Notes: a model not told the origin generated them from the sequence alone. DNA of 64,000 nucleotides from Cutibacterium modestum (GCF_008326345.1 NZ_BJEN01000002.1:124001-188000), one strand, 5' to 3'; counted from the stretch's first letter, positions 35,451-44,839 are shown. A program made the numbers and translations.

Positions 35451-36440
35451 ATGAAGATTCTCATCACCGGCGGGGCCGGTTACATCGGATCGACGGTTGG
35501 TTCAGCCTGCGAGGAAGCTGGCCACGGGGTTGTCGTGTTGGACGACCTATCCGCAGGACGCCGCGAATTCGTTCGCGACCGCACGTTCTACGAAGGCGAC
35601 ATCGCTGACCAGGACCTACTTGATCGCGTCTTCACCGAGAACCAGATCGGCGCCGTCGTCCATTGCGCCGCCAAGATCATCGTCCCCGAATCAGTCGATG
35701 AGCCGCTGACCTATTACGACAACAACGTCGGCAAAACAGTCGCGCTGCTTAAGGGAATGGAGCGCAACGGGGTACACCGCATCTTGTTTTCTTCCTCGGC
35801 GTCAATTTATGCCACCGACGAGGAGTTCAAGGTCACTGAAGAGTCCGCTCTGGACCCCGGTTCCCCTTATGCCACCACCAAGTTCATGGTGGAACTCATC
35901 CTGCGTGACGCCGCCCACGCCTCCGATCTTAAGGCGCTCAGCCTGCGGTACTTTAACCCGATCGGCTCGGATCCGAAGCTGCGTACCGGTCAACAGATTG
36001 AGCATCCCACCCATGTGCTTGGCAAGATGATCGACGCCTGGATGGAGGATTCCACTTTCACCGTCACGGGGGTTGAGTGGCCGACTCGCGACGGTTCAGG
36101 TATCCGTGACTACATCCACGTCTGGGATCTGGCTCGCGCCCACGTCGCTGCCCTGGAGCATCTCGATGAGGTCACAACCGAGGACCCATATCAGGTATTC
36201 AATGTCGGTACCGGAAGCGGAGTTACCGTCAAGGAGCTCGTTGAGGCTTTCGAAGAGGGCACTGGAAAATCGCTCAATGTCGTCTACGGTCCGCCGCGTC
36301 CTGGTGATGTCGCAGGCGCCTACACGGTGTCCCGTCGGGCCAAAGAACTGCTTGGTTGGAGCGCGCAGCTGACCCAGGCGGATGGGATTCGTGACGCCAT
36401 CGCATGGCTGCCCGAGCGTAAGAAGATCCTGGGCTACTGA
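35451..36440 (+). CDS. galE: UDP-glucose 4-epimerase
   Basis: Protein of 329 residues from the ATG at 35451 (GGAAGG 7 nt upstream; the open frame before it lacks support). The enzyme interconverts UDP-glucose and UDP-galactose with bound NAD. Landmarks are the NAD loop ITGGAGYIGST, the catalytic Ser region LFSSSASIYA, and the YATTKFMVE catalytic Tyr-x3-Lys. Length matches bacterial GalE. It diverges from the sensor kinase and stands outside the glycan island, although it could serve galactose from host glycans. A strong hairpin follows. Confidence 0.93.
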   Translation: MKILITGGAGYIGSTVGSACEEAGHGVVVLDDLSAGRREFVRDRTFYEGDIADQDLLDRVFTENQIGAVVHCAAKIIVPESVDEPLTYYDNNVGKTVALLKGMERNGVHRILFSSSASIYATDEEFKVTEESALDPGSPYATTKFMVELILRDAAHASDLKALSLRYFNPIGSDPKLRTGQQIEHPTHVLGKMIDAWMEDSTFTVTGVEWPTRDGSGIRDYIHVWDLARAHVAALEHLDEVTTEDPYQVFNVGTGSGVTVKELVEAFEEGTGKSLNVVYGPPRPGDVAGAYTVSRRAKELLGWSAQLTQADGIRDAIAWLPERKKILGY

Positions 36441-36457
36441 CTCTTCCTTGCCGACAC

Positions 36458-36493
36458 GCCACCGGCCCTGCACAAGTGCAGGGCCGGTGGCGT
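36458..36493. terminator. Strong bidirectional hairpin terminator
   Basis: A perfect 17-bp stem, CGCCACCGGCCCTGCAC (36458-36474) with its complement at 36477-36493, AA between. It lies between the convergent galE and TetR genes. T-runs are absent, as is common in high-GC actinobacteria. Confidence 0.78.
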
Positions 36494-36516
36494 ACCCGGG
36501 AGGGTTCGTCACGGGG

Positions 36517-37149
36517 TCACATGGGGTGGACGAAGGTCAGCACCATCGTCGTCAGCTGGTTGGTCATGCGGTCGATGTCGGTTTGGCGTCCTGACGCCAT
36601 CGCCGCCAGCACCCGGAAGTCAAAGACGGCTTGGGTGACCTCGACGAGGTCGGAGATGGCGATGGTGGTGGTGACGTCGTGGTCTCGCAGAGCCTGTTCG
36701 ACCATCTGACGCAAGGCAGGGGTGATGGTGTCTTCGACCTGTCGGTAGACCTGGCGCAGCTGTGGATTTCGTGCTGCCTCAATGGTGATCTCTAGGATCG
36801 CCATGGTCGTCAGGGGATCGGAACCGACCGCTGAGGCGAACAGAGCGATGATGTCGTGAATGCGGTCACGCAGTGCCTCATGGCCATCGTTGGGGAAGTC
36901 TAAGGAGGACCCCAGGGTGGCAAGGTTCTTTTCGGCGTAGCGCCGCAGCACCGTGGTGCATAGGTCGTCCTTGGAGTCGAAGTTGGAGTAGAAGGCGCCG
37001 CGGGTGAACCCGGCCTCCTCGCAGATCTCCTCGACGGTCGATCCCGGGACCCCTTTGCGAGCGAAAACGGCAACGGCGGCGTCGGCCAGCCGGGCTTGGG
37101 TAGCCGCGCGGCGTGCTGAGATTGGAGGAGTGTCACTGGTTGTGGTCAT
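36517..37149 (-). CDS. TetR-family transcriptional regulator
   Basis: Protein of 210 residues from the ATG at 37149, with GGAG five nt upstream. The N-terminal HTH (about 15-60) reads TVEEICEEAGFTRGAFYSNF, the typical TetR recognition helix; the C-terminal part is an all-helical ligand domain (LRDRIHDIIALFA...). It diverges from the MMPL transporter gene and most likely represses it. A short inverted repeat (CGATG-CTA-CATCG) at 37207-37219 lies just past a plausible promoter of the transporter. The ligand is probably a lipophilic compound exported by the system. Confidence 0.9.
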   Translation of the reverse strand: MTTTSDTPPISARRAATQARLADAAVAVFARKGVPGSTVEEICEEAGFTRGAFYSNFDSKDDLCTTVLRRYAEKNLATLGSSLDFPNDGHEALRDRIHDIIALFASAVGSDPLTTMAILEITIEAARNPQLRQVYRQVEDTITPALRQMVEQALRDHDVTTTIAISDLVEVTQAVFDFRVLAAMASGRQTDIDRMTNQLTTMVLTFVHPM

Positions 37150-37164
37150 GAGAACTCCGGGGAG

Positions 37165-37219
37165 TTGACGTGCAACCACTCGTTGAATATGTGGATGCAT
37201 CAGATACGATGCTACATCG
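37165..37219 (+). promoter_or_regulatory. Candidate promoter and TetR operator of the MMPL operon
   Basis: TTGACG (37165-37170), a 17-nt spacer, then TATGTG (37188-37193) make a plausible sigma-70 type promoter. The inverted repeat CGATG-CTA-CATCG (37207-37219) lies about where transcription would start, flanked by GATAC direct repeats (37203-37207 and 37220-37224). This fits repression by the divergent TetR protein. Confidence 0.4.
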
Positions 37220-37271
37220 GATACATGAGTGTATTGAGTGGTGTTCAGGTGATTCCAACCGAGGGGTGATG

Positions 37272-40085
37272 ATGTCCTCCTTCCTTCACGATCTCGGAGT
37301 GTGGTGCTTTCGGAGGGCCAGGACCGTTGTGGCACTGTGGCTGGTCCTGCTGGCCTTGCTTGGTGTAGGAGTAGCTACTCTGCACGGTAACTACGACGAT
37401 TCCTTCACCATTCCGGGGGCGCCGTCCCAGGTGGCCTGGGATAAACTCCGAGTGGCCTTCCCGCACTCCTCTGCGCTGAGCGCCAATGTCGTCGTCACCG
37501 TCCCTGGCGGCACCGACGTCTCGTCGAAACCTATCCGGTCCCGGATCGAGAAAGGGGTGGGCGAGCTCAAGGACCTCACTCTCGTTACCGGGGTGACGTC
37601 CCCGTGGAACAAGTACGTCACTGGGATGGTCAACAAGGACCACACCGCAGCTGTTATCCAGGTGGAGCTGGGGCAGAACAGCTCGGTGACCTTCCCTGAC
37701 TCCGGGCGCCACGACCTGATCAGGGTTGGCAACGAGATCCAATCGGATCTGCCCTCAGGGTCCCATGTGTATGTGGGGGGCCAGGCCTTCGAGGCGACGC
37801 TGCCGTCCCTGTCAATCACCGAGGTCATTGGAGTTGGGGTGGCTCTCGTCATCCTCTCCGTCACCCTGGGGTCCCTGGTGGCAGCCGGAATGCCCATCGT
37901 TACGGCCGTGCTCGGGGTCGGGGTCACCTACTCGGGCATGGCGATCCTCACCAGATTCACCACGGTCAACTCTGTCACACCGATGCTGGCGGTCATGCTT
38001 GGGCTGGCCGTCGGAATCGACTACGCCCTATTCATCCTGTCGCGTCACCGTGACCAGCTGCGTGACGGCGCCGAGGTGCAGGAATCGGCTGCTCGAGCCG
38101 TCGCGACCTCGGGTTCGGCAGTGGTCTTCGCTGGGACCACGGTCGTCATCGCCCTCATTGGCTTGGCCATCGCTAGGATCCCGTTCCTCACCGTCATGGG
38201 TGTCTTTGCAGCTATCGGCGTGGCTCTGGCCGTGGTTATTGCCCTAACGATGCTCCCCGCCTTCATGGGGCTGATGGGGGAGAGGCTGCGCCCCCGAAAA
38301 TCTCGCGAAGCACGAGTAGAGGTGCCGGACGGGACGACGGCGAAATCGGCCAGAAACACTAACCGCATCGCAACCGCTACCGGCAAAGTCGATGATGCAG
38401 AGGATAAGACTGTGGGAAAGGGGGAACACCCCGGGGGTATCTTCGGGTGGTGGGTGCGGACCGTTACGCGGGTGCCACTGGCGACCATCCTTGTTGTTGT
38501 GGTGGGACTGGGAGCCCTGGCTATCCCCATGAAGGATCTGCGTCTTTCCCTGCCCACCGCTGCAGAATTGCCGGCCAGCAACACCGCGCGGCAGACCTAC
38601 GACGTTCTGGAGCAGAAATTCGGGCCAGGGTTCAATGGGCCGGTCATCGTCACCGCCGACGTCGTCTCCTCTCACGGCCCGATGAGGATAGTCAACGGGC
38701 TGAAGGCTGATATTGAGAAGATCCCCGGGGTTGACACTGTTGCGCTGGCGGTGCCGAATCGGGATGCCGACACTGCGATGATCCAGGTGCTTCCGACTAC
38801 CGGGCCGGCTGACGAGGCCACCAACGACTTGGTACGTGTCCTGCGTGACCATGAGGCTCAGTGGCGCGACACGTACGGTGTAGACACCGCCGTCACCGGG
38901 CTGACCGCTATCAAACTTGATGTTTCGCAGCGTCTAGGGGCCGCCCTGGTACCGTTCGGGATCCTCGTCGTCGGGCTATGTCTGGTGCTGTTGACAGTGG
39001 TGTTCCGATCCATCGCAGTGCCCGTCAAGGCCACCATTGGGTACCTGTTGTCGGTGCTGGCCGCCTTTGGGGTCTGCCAGATCGTTTTCAACCGTGGCCT
39101 CGGCCTGCAGTTGGTGAACCTGGATCGTCCGGTACCGATCATCTCCTTCATGCCCATTGTCGTCATGGGCATCCTGTTTGGGCTGGCAATGGATTACGAG
39201 GTGTTCCTGGTCTCGCGGATGCGTGAGGAATATGTGCACACTAGTGATGCTAAAGGCGCTGTGACAAGGGGGTTCATTGGTTCGGGGAAGGTGGTGACGG
39301 CAGCCGCCGTCATCATGGTCTCGGTCTTCATCTTCTTCATCCCCGAAGGCATGAACGCCATCAAGGAAATGGCCCTGGCCTTGACCGTTGGCATCGTCGC
39401 GGACGCCTTCCTGGTGCGAATGACCCTCGTACCGGCCGTAATGGCCCTGCTCGGCGACAAGGCCTGGTGGCTGCCTGGATGGCTGGATCGATGCCTGCCG
39501 CGTCTTGACATCGAGGGAGAAGGAATCGCCCACGAGGAGAAATTGGCCGCCTGGCCCACATCGGACCACACCGAGGCGCTGCACGCTGAGGGGATTGGGG
39601 TGGACGGACTTTTCGAAGGCCTCGACCTCCACGTTGAGCCGTGCCAGGTGCAGGCCATCGTCGGATCTCAGAGCAGTGTTTCGGCCGTCTTGCTAGCGGT
39701 GGGAGGACGGTTGCCGCTGGATTACGGCCGGATGAGGTCGGGTGGTCTGCTACTGCCCGAGCGGGCTTCCAGAGTGCGTCGGGTGGCATGGTTCCTCGAT
39801 TCCTCCTCCCCCAACTTTGTCGAGGATTTGGAGGCAGCCATGAAGGCTGTCACCCATCCGCCTCGACGTTTTGGCAGACCTCCACGTCTATTCCTCATCG
39901 ATCACGCCGACCGGATCGTCGATCCCACCACCCGTGATCTGCTGAAATCCCTGGCCCGTGAGGTTGGCGATGCTGCGGTGATTCTGGGTGCTCAGCGTCG
40001 CGGCCGTATCGACTGGCTCTGCCCACAGACCACCCATGACCTGACCGAAACTCAACTTGAGCCGTCTCTCGGAGGTGCCCGATGA
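37272..40085 (+). CDS. MMPL/RND-type transporter fused to a degenerate ABC-ATPase-like tail
   Basis: Protein of 937 residues from the ATG at 37272 (GAGGGG just upstream). The first 735 residues or so are a typical MMPL protein: an N-terminal helix, a periplasmic domain, five helices, a second periplasmic domain and six helices, with VGIDYALFILSRHRD and FGLAMDYEVFLVSRMREEY in the two transmembrane blocks. Such pumps export lipids or amphiphiles by proton motive force. The last 180 residues are soluble and look like an ABC ATPase that has lost its ATP-binding loop: DGLFEGLDLHVEPCQVQAIV, then GSQSSVSAV where Walker A GxxGxGKST should be, then RLFLIDHADRIVDPTTRD like Walker B/D-loop. The stop overlaps the YhgE-like gene. 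Confidence 0.85.
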   Translation: MSSFLHDLGVWCFRRARTVVALWLVLLALLGVGVATLHGNYDDSFTIPGAPSQVAWDKLRVAFPHSSALSANVVVTVPGGTDVSSKPIRSRIEKGVGELKDLTLVTGVTSPWNKYVTGMVNKDHTAAVIQVELGQNSSVTFPDSGRHDLIRVGNEIQSDLPSGSHVYVGGQAFEATLPSLSITEVIGVGVALVILSVTLGSLVAAGMPIVTAVLGVGVTYSGMAILTRFTTVNSVTPMLAVMLGLAVGIDYALFILSRHRDQLRDGAEVQESAARAVATSGSAVVFAGTTVVIALIGLAIARIPFLTVMGVFAAIGVALAVVIALTMLPAFMGLMGERLRPRKSREARVEVPDGTTAKSARNTNRIATATGKVDDAEDKTVGKGEHPGGIFGWWVRTVTRVPLATILVVVVGLGALAIPMKDLRLSLPTAAELPASNTARQTYDVLEQKFGPGFNGPVIVTADVVSSHGPMRIVNGLKADIEKIPGVDTVALAVPNRDADTAMIQVLPTTGPADEATNDLVRVLRDHEAQWRDTYGVDTAVTGLTAIKLDVSQRLGAALVPFGILVVGLCLVLLTVVFRSIAVPVKATIGYLLSVLAAFGVCQIVFNRGLGLQLVNLDRPVPIISFMPIVVMGILFGLAMDYEVFLVSRMREEYVHTSDAKGAVTRGFIGSGKVVTAAAVIMVSVFIFFIPEGMNAIKEMALALTVGIVADAFLVRMTLVPAVMALLGDKAWWLPGWLDRCLPRLDIEGEGIAHEEKLAAWPTSDHTEALHAEGIGVDGLFEGLDLHVEPCQVQAIVGSQSSVSAVLLAVGGRLPLDYGRMRSGGLLLPERASRVRRVAWFLDSSSPNFVEDLEAAMKAVTHPPRRFGRPPRLFLIDHADRIVDPTTRDLLKSLAREVGDAAVILGAQRRGRIDWLCPQTTHDLTETQLEPSLGGAR

Positions 40086-42451
40086 TGACCGAACGTTCCC
40101 ACTCCACGATCAGGTTGAGGTGGCCGGCGGTGGTGGCTCTTGTCCTCGTCCCATTGCTGGTGGTGGCCGGGTTGGTTGGAACGACCTGGCACACCACCGA
40201 TCGACTGGGACGGGTGAGAGCGGCCATCGTCAATGAGGACAGGGCCGTCGAGGTCCGTGGGCAACTGGTGCCGATGGGCCGGGAATTCACCGCTGCCCTT
40301 ATGGATTCCGGTTCGCATCTCACAGATGGCCACACCATTGACTGGACGCTCACCGACGCCCAGGGAGCCGCTGAAGGGTTGCAGGACGGCACCTACTCGG
40401 TGGTAGTGACGATTCCCGAGTCCTTCTCGGCTGATGCCACGTCCTTCTCCGCCAACGATGCCGGCGAGGCCAGAAAAGCCCTTATTGACGTGACGGCCTC
40501 CCAGACCTCTCCGGTCACCGACACCACGATCGCCGAGCTCACTGCCCAGGTGGCGCGACGTTCCCTCAACACTACCTTGACCTCGAGTTACCTGGATAAC
40601 GTCTACATCGGTTTCAACCGGTTCGCTCAACAGATCGGCAGGATGGCCGGTGCGGCCGTGAAACTTAACGACGGGGCCACGAAACTCGCCGACGGCACCA
40701 GGCGTTCCTCCGCCGGGGCGGCCACTCTCACCTCGGGCTTGACGAAGCTCAGCGGGGGAGCCCGGCAGCTGTCGGCCAACGGCGGCAAGCTCACCAACGG
40801 TGTCTCTCAGCTCTCCGGGGGACTCACGACCCTGTCCAATAAGGGTCAGCAGCTCAGCCGAGGGGCCAATGGGCTGGCCAGTGGGGTGGCGACCTACACT
40901 GACGGCACCGGGAAAGTCGTCGACGGGATCGGGCAGCTGTCGGCCGGTCTGACGGCCATGGACGACAAGATCACTGCCGCTACTGGGAAGATCGATCCCT
41001 CCCAGCTCAACCGGCTCACCGGTGGGGCCCGGCAGCTTGCTGATGGCATCAACCAGTTCACCGGCAGCCTGGTGGGTTACCGCACCGAGATTCGTCAATA
41101 CGCCTCAGGCAAGAAAACCGCTGAGCTTAACGAGGAGTCTCTGGCCCGGGGGGAGGCCAATTTCCTGCATCGGTGCATGCGACGCCACACCGCACAGGAG
41201 TGCCATGACCTGTTGCCTATCGTCCGTGACGCGATGACCGACGGATACGCCCTGGGTGTGCGGGTAGGGTCTGAAGTGGCCGTCAAGGCGATGGCGATCA
41301 AGGACCCGAATTCTGGCAGGAGCATCGATGACGGTATCGATGAACTAGCCGATGGTTCCTCACGACTGTCCCGAGGGGTCGATGAGTTCACCACGCGACT
41401 GCGCATCGGTTTACCGAGGATGGTCGAGCAAGTTACCGAGTTGCGTGATGGCATCCACCAGGCCGCTACCGGGGCCCAGGCTCTCGCCAACCGATCCCAG
41501 CAGCTTAAAACCGGTGGGGCGAAGCTGTCGTCGGGGGCCACCACCCTTGCGCACGGGGTCGACGCCTATACCGCTGGGGTGAACAAGGCCGCTGGCTCGA
41601 CTTCGAAACTCCAGGATGGCGTCGACCGGTATGTTGGCGGGGTGGATCGTCTCTCCGACGGTCTGGTGAAGGCTTCGACGGGGGCTGGAACTTTTGCCTC
41701 CGGGATGGCCAAGCTCGACTCAGGAGCCCGAAAACTCGCTGAGGGCACCGGCAAGTTCTCCAACCAGTTGGCAGCCGGGGCTAAGAAAGTGCCGACATAC
41801 TCTCAGGATGACCGCACCAGGCTTGCCGACGTCGTATCTTCACCTGTCAATGGGGATGGACCGGCTATCGCGACCTCGGTAGCCGTCGTCGCAGTACTGC
41901 TCGTCCTGGGTGCCTGGATCGCCGCTCTAGCGACGTGGTTGGTGGCCCGGACGGTGCCGTCGGGGGCACTCACCTCTTCACGCTCAACTCTGGGGCTGCT
42001 AGCCCGGACGATGTCGGTTGGGGCGGTGGTGAGCGTCGCGGTGAGTATCGGCCTTGCCATTATCGGTGGTACGGCTCTGGAACTCTCGGTGCCGAGGACA
42101 ATCGGTCTGGGGAGTCTGTTGTTGCTCGTCGGGGTCATGTTTGGGCTGGTCAATCACTTCCTGGCGGCATGGCTGCACGGGCTGGGGCGCCTCCTCGGCG
42201 TCGTCCTGGTCACCGCGACGGTAGCTTCTGGGCTGGCTAGCACGGTTCCGGCTTCGGTGCGCTGGGCCGATGCCGTCTCCCCACTCAACCCGGCCCTGCG
42301 GGCGGTGCAGGCCGTGGTAGCCGGCCACAATCCCACCTTCGAATCCCTGCTAACCGTGGTGGCTTGGGCTTTGGCGGCCTTGGTGGCTAGCCTGCTGGCG
42401 GTAAAGCGGCATCGTCAGACCAGCGCGAAGGCACTCCTGGGGTCAGGGTAG
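40082..42451 (+). CDS. YhgE/Pip-like integral membrane protein
   Basis: Protein of 789 residues. There is one N-terminal membrane helix (about 15-35) and about five to six C-terminal helices (610-775). Between them is a large extracytoplasmic domain whose middle (about 190-590) is a long run of LxxGxxxLxxG-type heptads (e.g. GGARQLSANGGKLTNGVSQL), which should form a rod or coiled coil. The N-terminus has VNEDRAVEVRG and the IDWTLTDAQGAAEGLQDG stretch typical of the YhgE/Pip N-terminal domain. Relatives include phage-infection protein and ABC-2-like permeases, also part of the ESX/EsaA family. ATGA overlap with the MMPL gene implies a joint complex. Confidence 0.87.
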   Translation: MMTERSHSTIRLRWPAVVALVLVPLLVVAGLVGTTWHTTDRLGRVRAAIVNEDRAVEVRGQLVPMGREFTAALMDSGSHLTDGHTIDWTLTDAQGAAEGLQDGTYSVVVTIPESFSADATSFSANDAGEARKALIDVTASQTSPVTDTTIAELTAQVARRSLNTTLTSSYLDNVYIGFNRFAQQIGRMAGAAVKLNDGATKLADGTRRSSAGAATLTSGLTKLSGGARQLSANGGKLTNGVSQLSGGLTTLSNKGQQLSRGANGLASGVATYTDGTGKVVDGIGQLSAGLTAMDDKITAATGKIDPSQLNRLTGGARQLADGINQFTGSLVGYRTEIRQYASGKKTAELNEESLARGEANFLHRCMRRHTAQECHDLLPIVRDAMTDGYALGVRVGSEVAVKAMAIKDPNSGRSIDDGIDELADGSSRLSRGVDEFTTRLRIGLPRMVEQVTELRDGIHQAATGAQALANRSQQLKTGGAKLSSGATTLAHGVDAYTAGVNKAAGSTSKLQDGVDRYVGGVDRLSDGLVKASTGAGTFASGMAKLDSGARKLAEGTGKFSNQLAAGAKKVPTYSQDDRTRLADVVSSPVNGDGPAIATSVAVVAVLLVLGAWIAALATWLVARTVPSGALTSSRSTLGLLARTMSVGAVVSVAVSIGLAIIGGTALELSVPRTIGLGSLLLLVGVMFGLVNHFLAAWLHGLGRLLGVVLVTATVASGLASTVPASVRWADAVSPLNPALRAVQAVVAGHNPTFESLLTVVAWALAALVASLLAVKRHRQTSAKALLGSG

Positions 42452-42480
42452 AGTCGGTCGAGGACGCCTATCATGGTGCC

Positions 42481-42636
42481 ATGAATAAGCCCCTCCTCGT
42501 GGGTCTCGTCATGGTGGCTGGCACCATGGCCGTGGCCAGCAAGATCAATTCCATAAGGAGGGATTGGATCGACGAGGTCTGGCGATTCGGTATGGACGGG
42601 ATCGAGCAGCGCCCCGGCGACGAGCAGTGGCGCTAA
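42481..42636 (+). CDS. Putative small membrane protein (51 residues)
   Basis: An uninterrupted frame from ATG at 42481 to TAA at 42634-42636. It has a hydrophobic N-terminal helix (LLVGLVMVAGTMAVAS) followed by a charged amphipathic tail (KINSIRRDWIDEVWRFG) that is rich in Trp and acidic residues. It is 29 nt after the YhgE-like stop, on the same strand, so would be the last gene of the MMPL operon. No strong ribosome-binding site is visible (only GAGG about 17 nt upstream). The shape resembles small transporter-associated proteins; no homologue is claimed. Confidence 0.45.
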   Translation: MNKPLLVGLVMVAGTMAVASKINSIRRDWIDEVWRFGMDGIEQRPGDEQWR

Positions 42637-42644
42637 CCTTCTTC

Positions 42645-44084
42645 TTATTCGGTCCGGGCTAGCCCGTCGTTGAGGACCCGACGCAGAGTCGGACGGGTAG
42701 CCCACAGACCAAGTCGCACCATGCCTGAACCGATGAGAATGGTGCCGACCGTCACGAGGATCGTCACCGGCCTCACGACGAGGGCTACCCCCACCATCGG
42801 GACGACCAATAGTCCGGTGGCGACCAGGCCCGTCACCATGGCGAACCTCATCGGTGAGATGACGGTGATCCGTCGCACCTTGTCCTGGGCGGCCAGATCC
42901 ACCCCAACGACGTCCAGACCCACCTCGACCGAGCGACGGTCGAGGATCGCAGAGGCCTGATTGACCCCCACTGAGCAGGCCACCGTGGCGAAGGCGAAGA
43001 CGATGAGCAGGATGGTGCCGGTTTGCAAGTCCTGCCCGATGAACTGGGCAGTCGGGTCAGCGCTGGTGTTCGTCGCCTGCATCATGGCGGCCCCGGTTCC
43101 TGCGAGCATTCCTACCACGCATACCGCTGCCAGAGAGGCGACCTGGGTCCAGGCAGAGCGCGGGTTCTCCAGCACCTGACGGGCCGCGACCAGATCGGTC
43201 GCGCTCCTGGCCTTGTTGAGGCGGTGATTGAAGTACATCGACAGCAGTTTGGGGCCGATGATGTTGGCGAGCTCGACGACGGCCGCCAGCACGATGGCGA
43301 GGAAGACATACGCACCGACCACGCCGGTCTGACTTCCCAGGACGCTGAGCACAGCCTTCGAGGAGAAAATGACGAGGACAATGGCACCCCCGATGGCCAG
43401 CCGAATCCACGACACCGAGCGGGGTTGACTGCGCATCCGCACCCCGAGGGGAGAGACGTCGACGCGGCGCAAGCCAATGGCGGAACTGGTGAGGGCGAGG
43501 AGTACCAGGGCCAGGATGACCCCGGCCACCGGCGCAGGTTCGAGCAGGACCGATCCCGCCCCGATCTGGCTGCCGTTGAAGGACAACCGTCCCAGTAGTG
43601 GTACGCAGATGAGGTAGCCGATGATGCCGAGCAGGGATCCGACGAGGGCCTGCAGGCCAGCCTCGGCCAGGGTGATGACTCGCAGCAGATGGGAGGACGC
43701 GTCGACGAGTCGCAGGGAGGACAGCCGGTCGTCGCGGCGTCGGGCGGACAACCGTGCGGCTGAGGAGGCCAGGGTCGTCAGCGGCAACACCAGCAGGATG
43801 ACGGCGATCGAGGACGTCAGCCGGTAGAAGGCGGCGTTCTCCCCAGGCAGGTGCCACATCATGACGGCACCGCCGGTGACGTCAAGGATGATCGTCGTGA
43901 TGACCGCGAAGGCGACTACCGGGAGCCGCCAGGTGGAGTGGTCAGCGGCCGAGGCACGCAGGGTCATGCTGAGGATCGACGAGGTCGCCGGGCGTCCCGC
44001 TGTGGTCCCGAGTGGTTCGGGGATGGAGATCGACGGGATCTGCTGATCTGCGGTTCCTGGTTCAATGGCGGGCGTCGTGGTCAT
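42645..44084 (-). CDS. ABC transporter permease, FtsX type
   Basis: Protein of 479 residues from the ATG at 44084 (GGGAGG 8 nt upstream, inside the ATPase gene). It has about eight hydrophobic segments in two groups, with a long cytoplasmic loop containing ARRRDDRLSSLRLVDASSHLL, a match to the conserved FtsX-domain loop, and a second copy RSVEVGLDVVGVDLAAQDKVR near the C-terminus. Compared with the other FtsX permease in the window it lacks the large extracytoplasmic domain, so it is of the shorter BceB/YtrF-like kind. It converges with the small ORF; it is coupled to the ATPase gene upstream. Probable role in exporting or sensing antimicrobial peptides or lipids. Confidence 0.82.
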   Translation of the reverse strand: MTTTPAIEPGTADQQIPSISIPEPLGTTAGRPATSSILSMTLRASAADHSTWRLPVVAFAVITTIILDVTGGAVMMWHLPGENAAFYRLTSSIAVILLVLPLTTLASSAARLSARRRDDRLSSLRLVDASSHLLRVITLAEAGLQALVGSLLGIIGYLICVPLLGRLSFNGSQIGAGSVLLEPAPVAGVILALVLLALTSSAIGLRRVDVSPLGVRMRSQPRSVSWIRLAIGGAIVLVIFSSKAVLSVLGSQTGVVGAYVFLAIVLAAVVELANIIGPKLLSMYFNHRLNKARSATDLVAARQVLENPRSAWTQVASLAAVCVVGMLAGTGAAMMQATNTSADPTAQFIGQDLQTGTILLIVFAFATVACSVGVNQASAILDRRSVEVGLDVVGVDLAAQDKVRRITVISPMRFAMVTGLVATGLLVVPMVGVALVVRPVTILVTVGTILIGSGMVRLGLWATRPTLRRVLNDGLARTE

Positions 44085-44086
44085 GG

Positions 44087-44839
44087 TCACCACCTCCCGT
44101 CGGAGTGACGCATCTCGTCGGAGACGATCCGGCCATCCTGCAGGCGCAGGATGCGTTGGCAGCGGCGGGCGACGTCCTCGTCATGGGTGACGACGACGAG
44201 GGTCCGTCCCCGCCCGGTCGTCGCGGAAAGCAGGATGGACATCACCTCGACGGCGGTCGCTGAGTCGAGAGCGCCGGTCGGTTCGTCGGCGAAGACGATG
44301 GCCGGATCGATGACCTGGGACCGCGCGATGGCGACCCGCTGGGCCTGGCCACCCGACAGCTGACCGATGCGTCGGTCCCCCATGCCTCCCAGCCCCATTG
44401 AGTTCAGCCACTGCGCCGCGTACCCGATGGCCTGCGATCGAGAGGCACCATTGAGCATGAGGGGGAGGGCGGTGTTCTCGACGGCGGTGAGTTCGGGGAC
44501 GAGCATCCCCTGCTGGAAGACGAACCCCAGGGATTGACGACGCAGCTGCGCCCGACTCTCATTGGAGAGGCTCTCGACGTTGACGACGCGGTCGGGCAGA
44601 CCCAGCTCGATGCTTCCGGAGTCGGTCGAGAGGATCCCCGACAAGCAGTGCAGCAGGGTGGTCTTGCCCGATCCGGACGGCCCCATGACGGCGACCGACT
44701 GGCCGGCCGGGATGGCGATGCCGACGTGGTCGAGGGCACGAGTCGTCCCGTAGGTCTTCGTCAGTTCGAGGGCGCGCAGGTCAGCGCCGCGGACAGATTC
44801 GGCGACGGCGTGAGGGTTGGGGCGGGTTGTCGTTAACAT
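44087..44839 (-). CDS. ABC transporter ATP-binding protein (LolD/MacB-like)
   Basis: Protein of 250 residues from the ATG at 44839 (a GTG three codons earlier is possible). Walker A GPSGSGKTTL, signature QLSGGQAQRVAIARS, Walker B AIVFADEPTGALDS and the H-loop VTHDED are intact. The stop lies two bases before the permease start and the shared ribosome-binding site sits in its 3' end, so both are made together. No sensor kinase or regulator is directly next to it on this strand; the divergent methyltransferase is the closest neighbour. Confidence 0.88.
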   Translation of the reverse strand: MLTTTRPNPHAVAESVRGADLRALELTKTYGTTRALDHVGIAIPAGQSVAVMGPSGSGKTTLLHCLSGILSTDSGSIELGLPDRVVNVESLSNESRAQLRRQSLGFVFQQGMLVPELTAVENTALPLMLNGASRSQAIGYAAQWLNSMGLGGMGDRRIGQLSGGQAQRVAIARSQVIDPAIVFADEPTGALDSATAVEVMSILLSATTGRGRTLVVVTHDEDVARRCQRILRLQDGRIVSDEMRHSDGRW

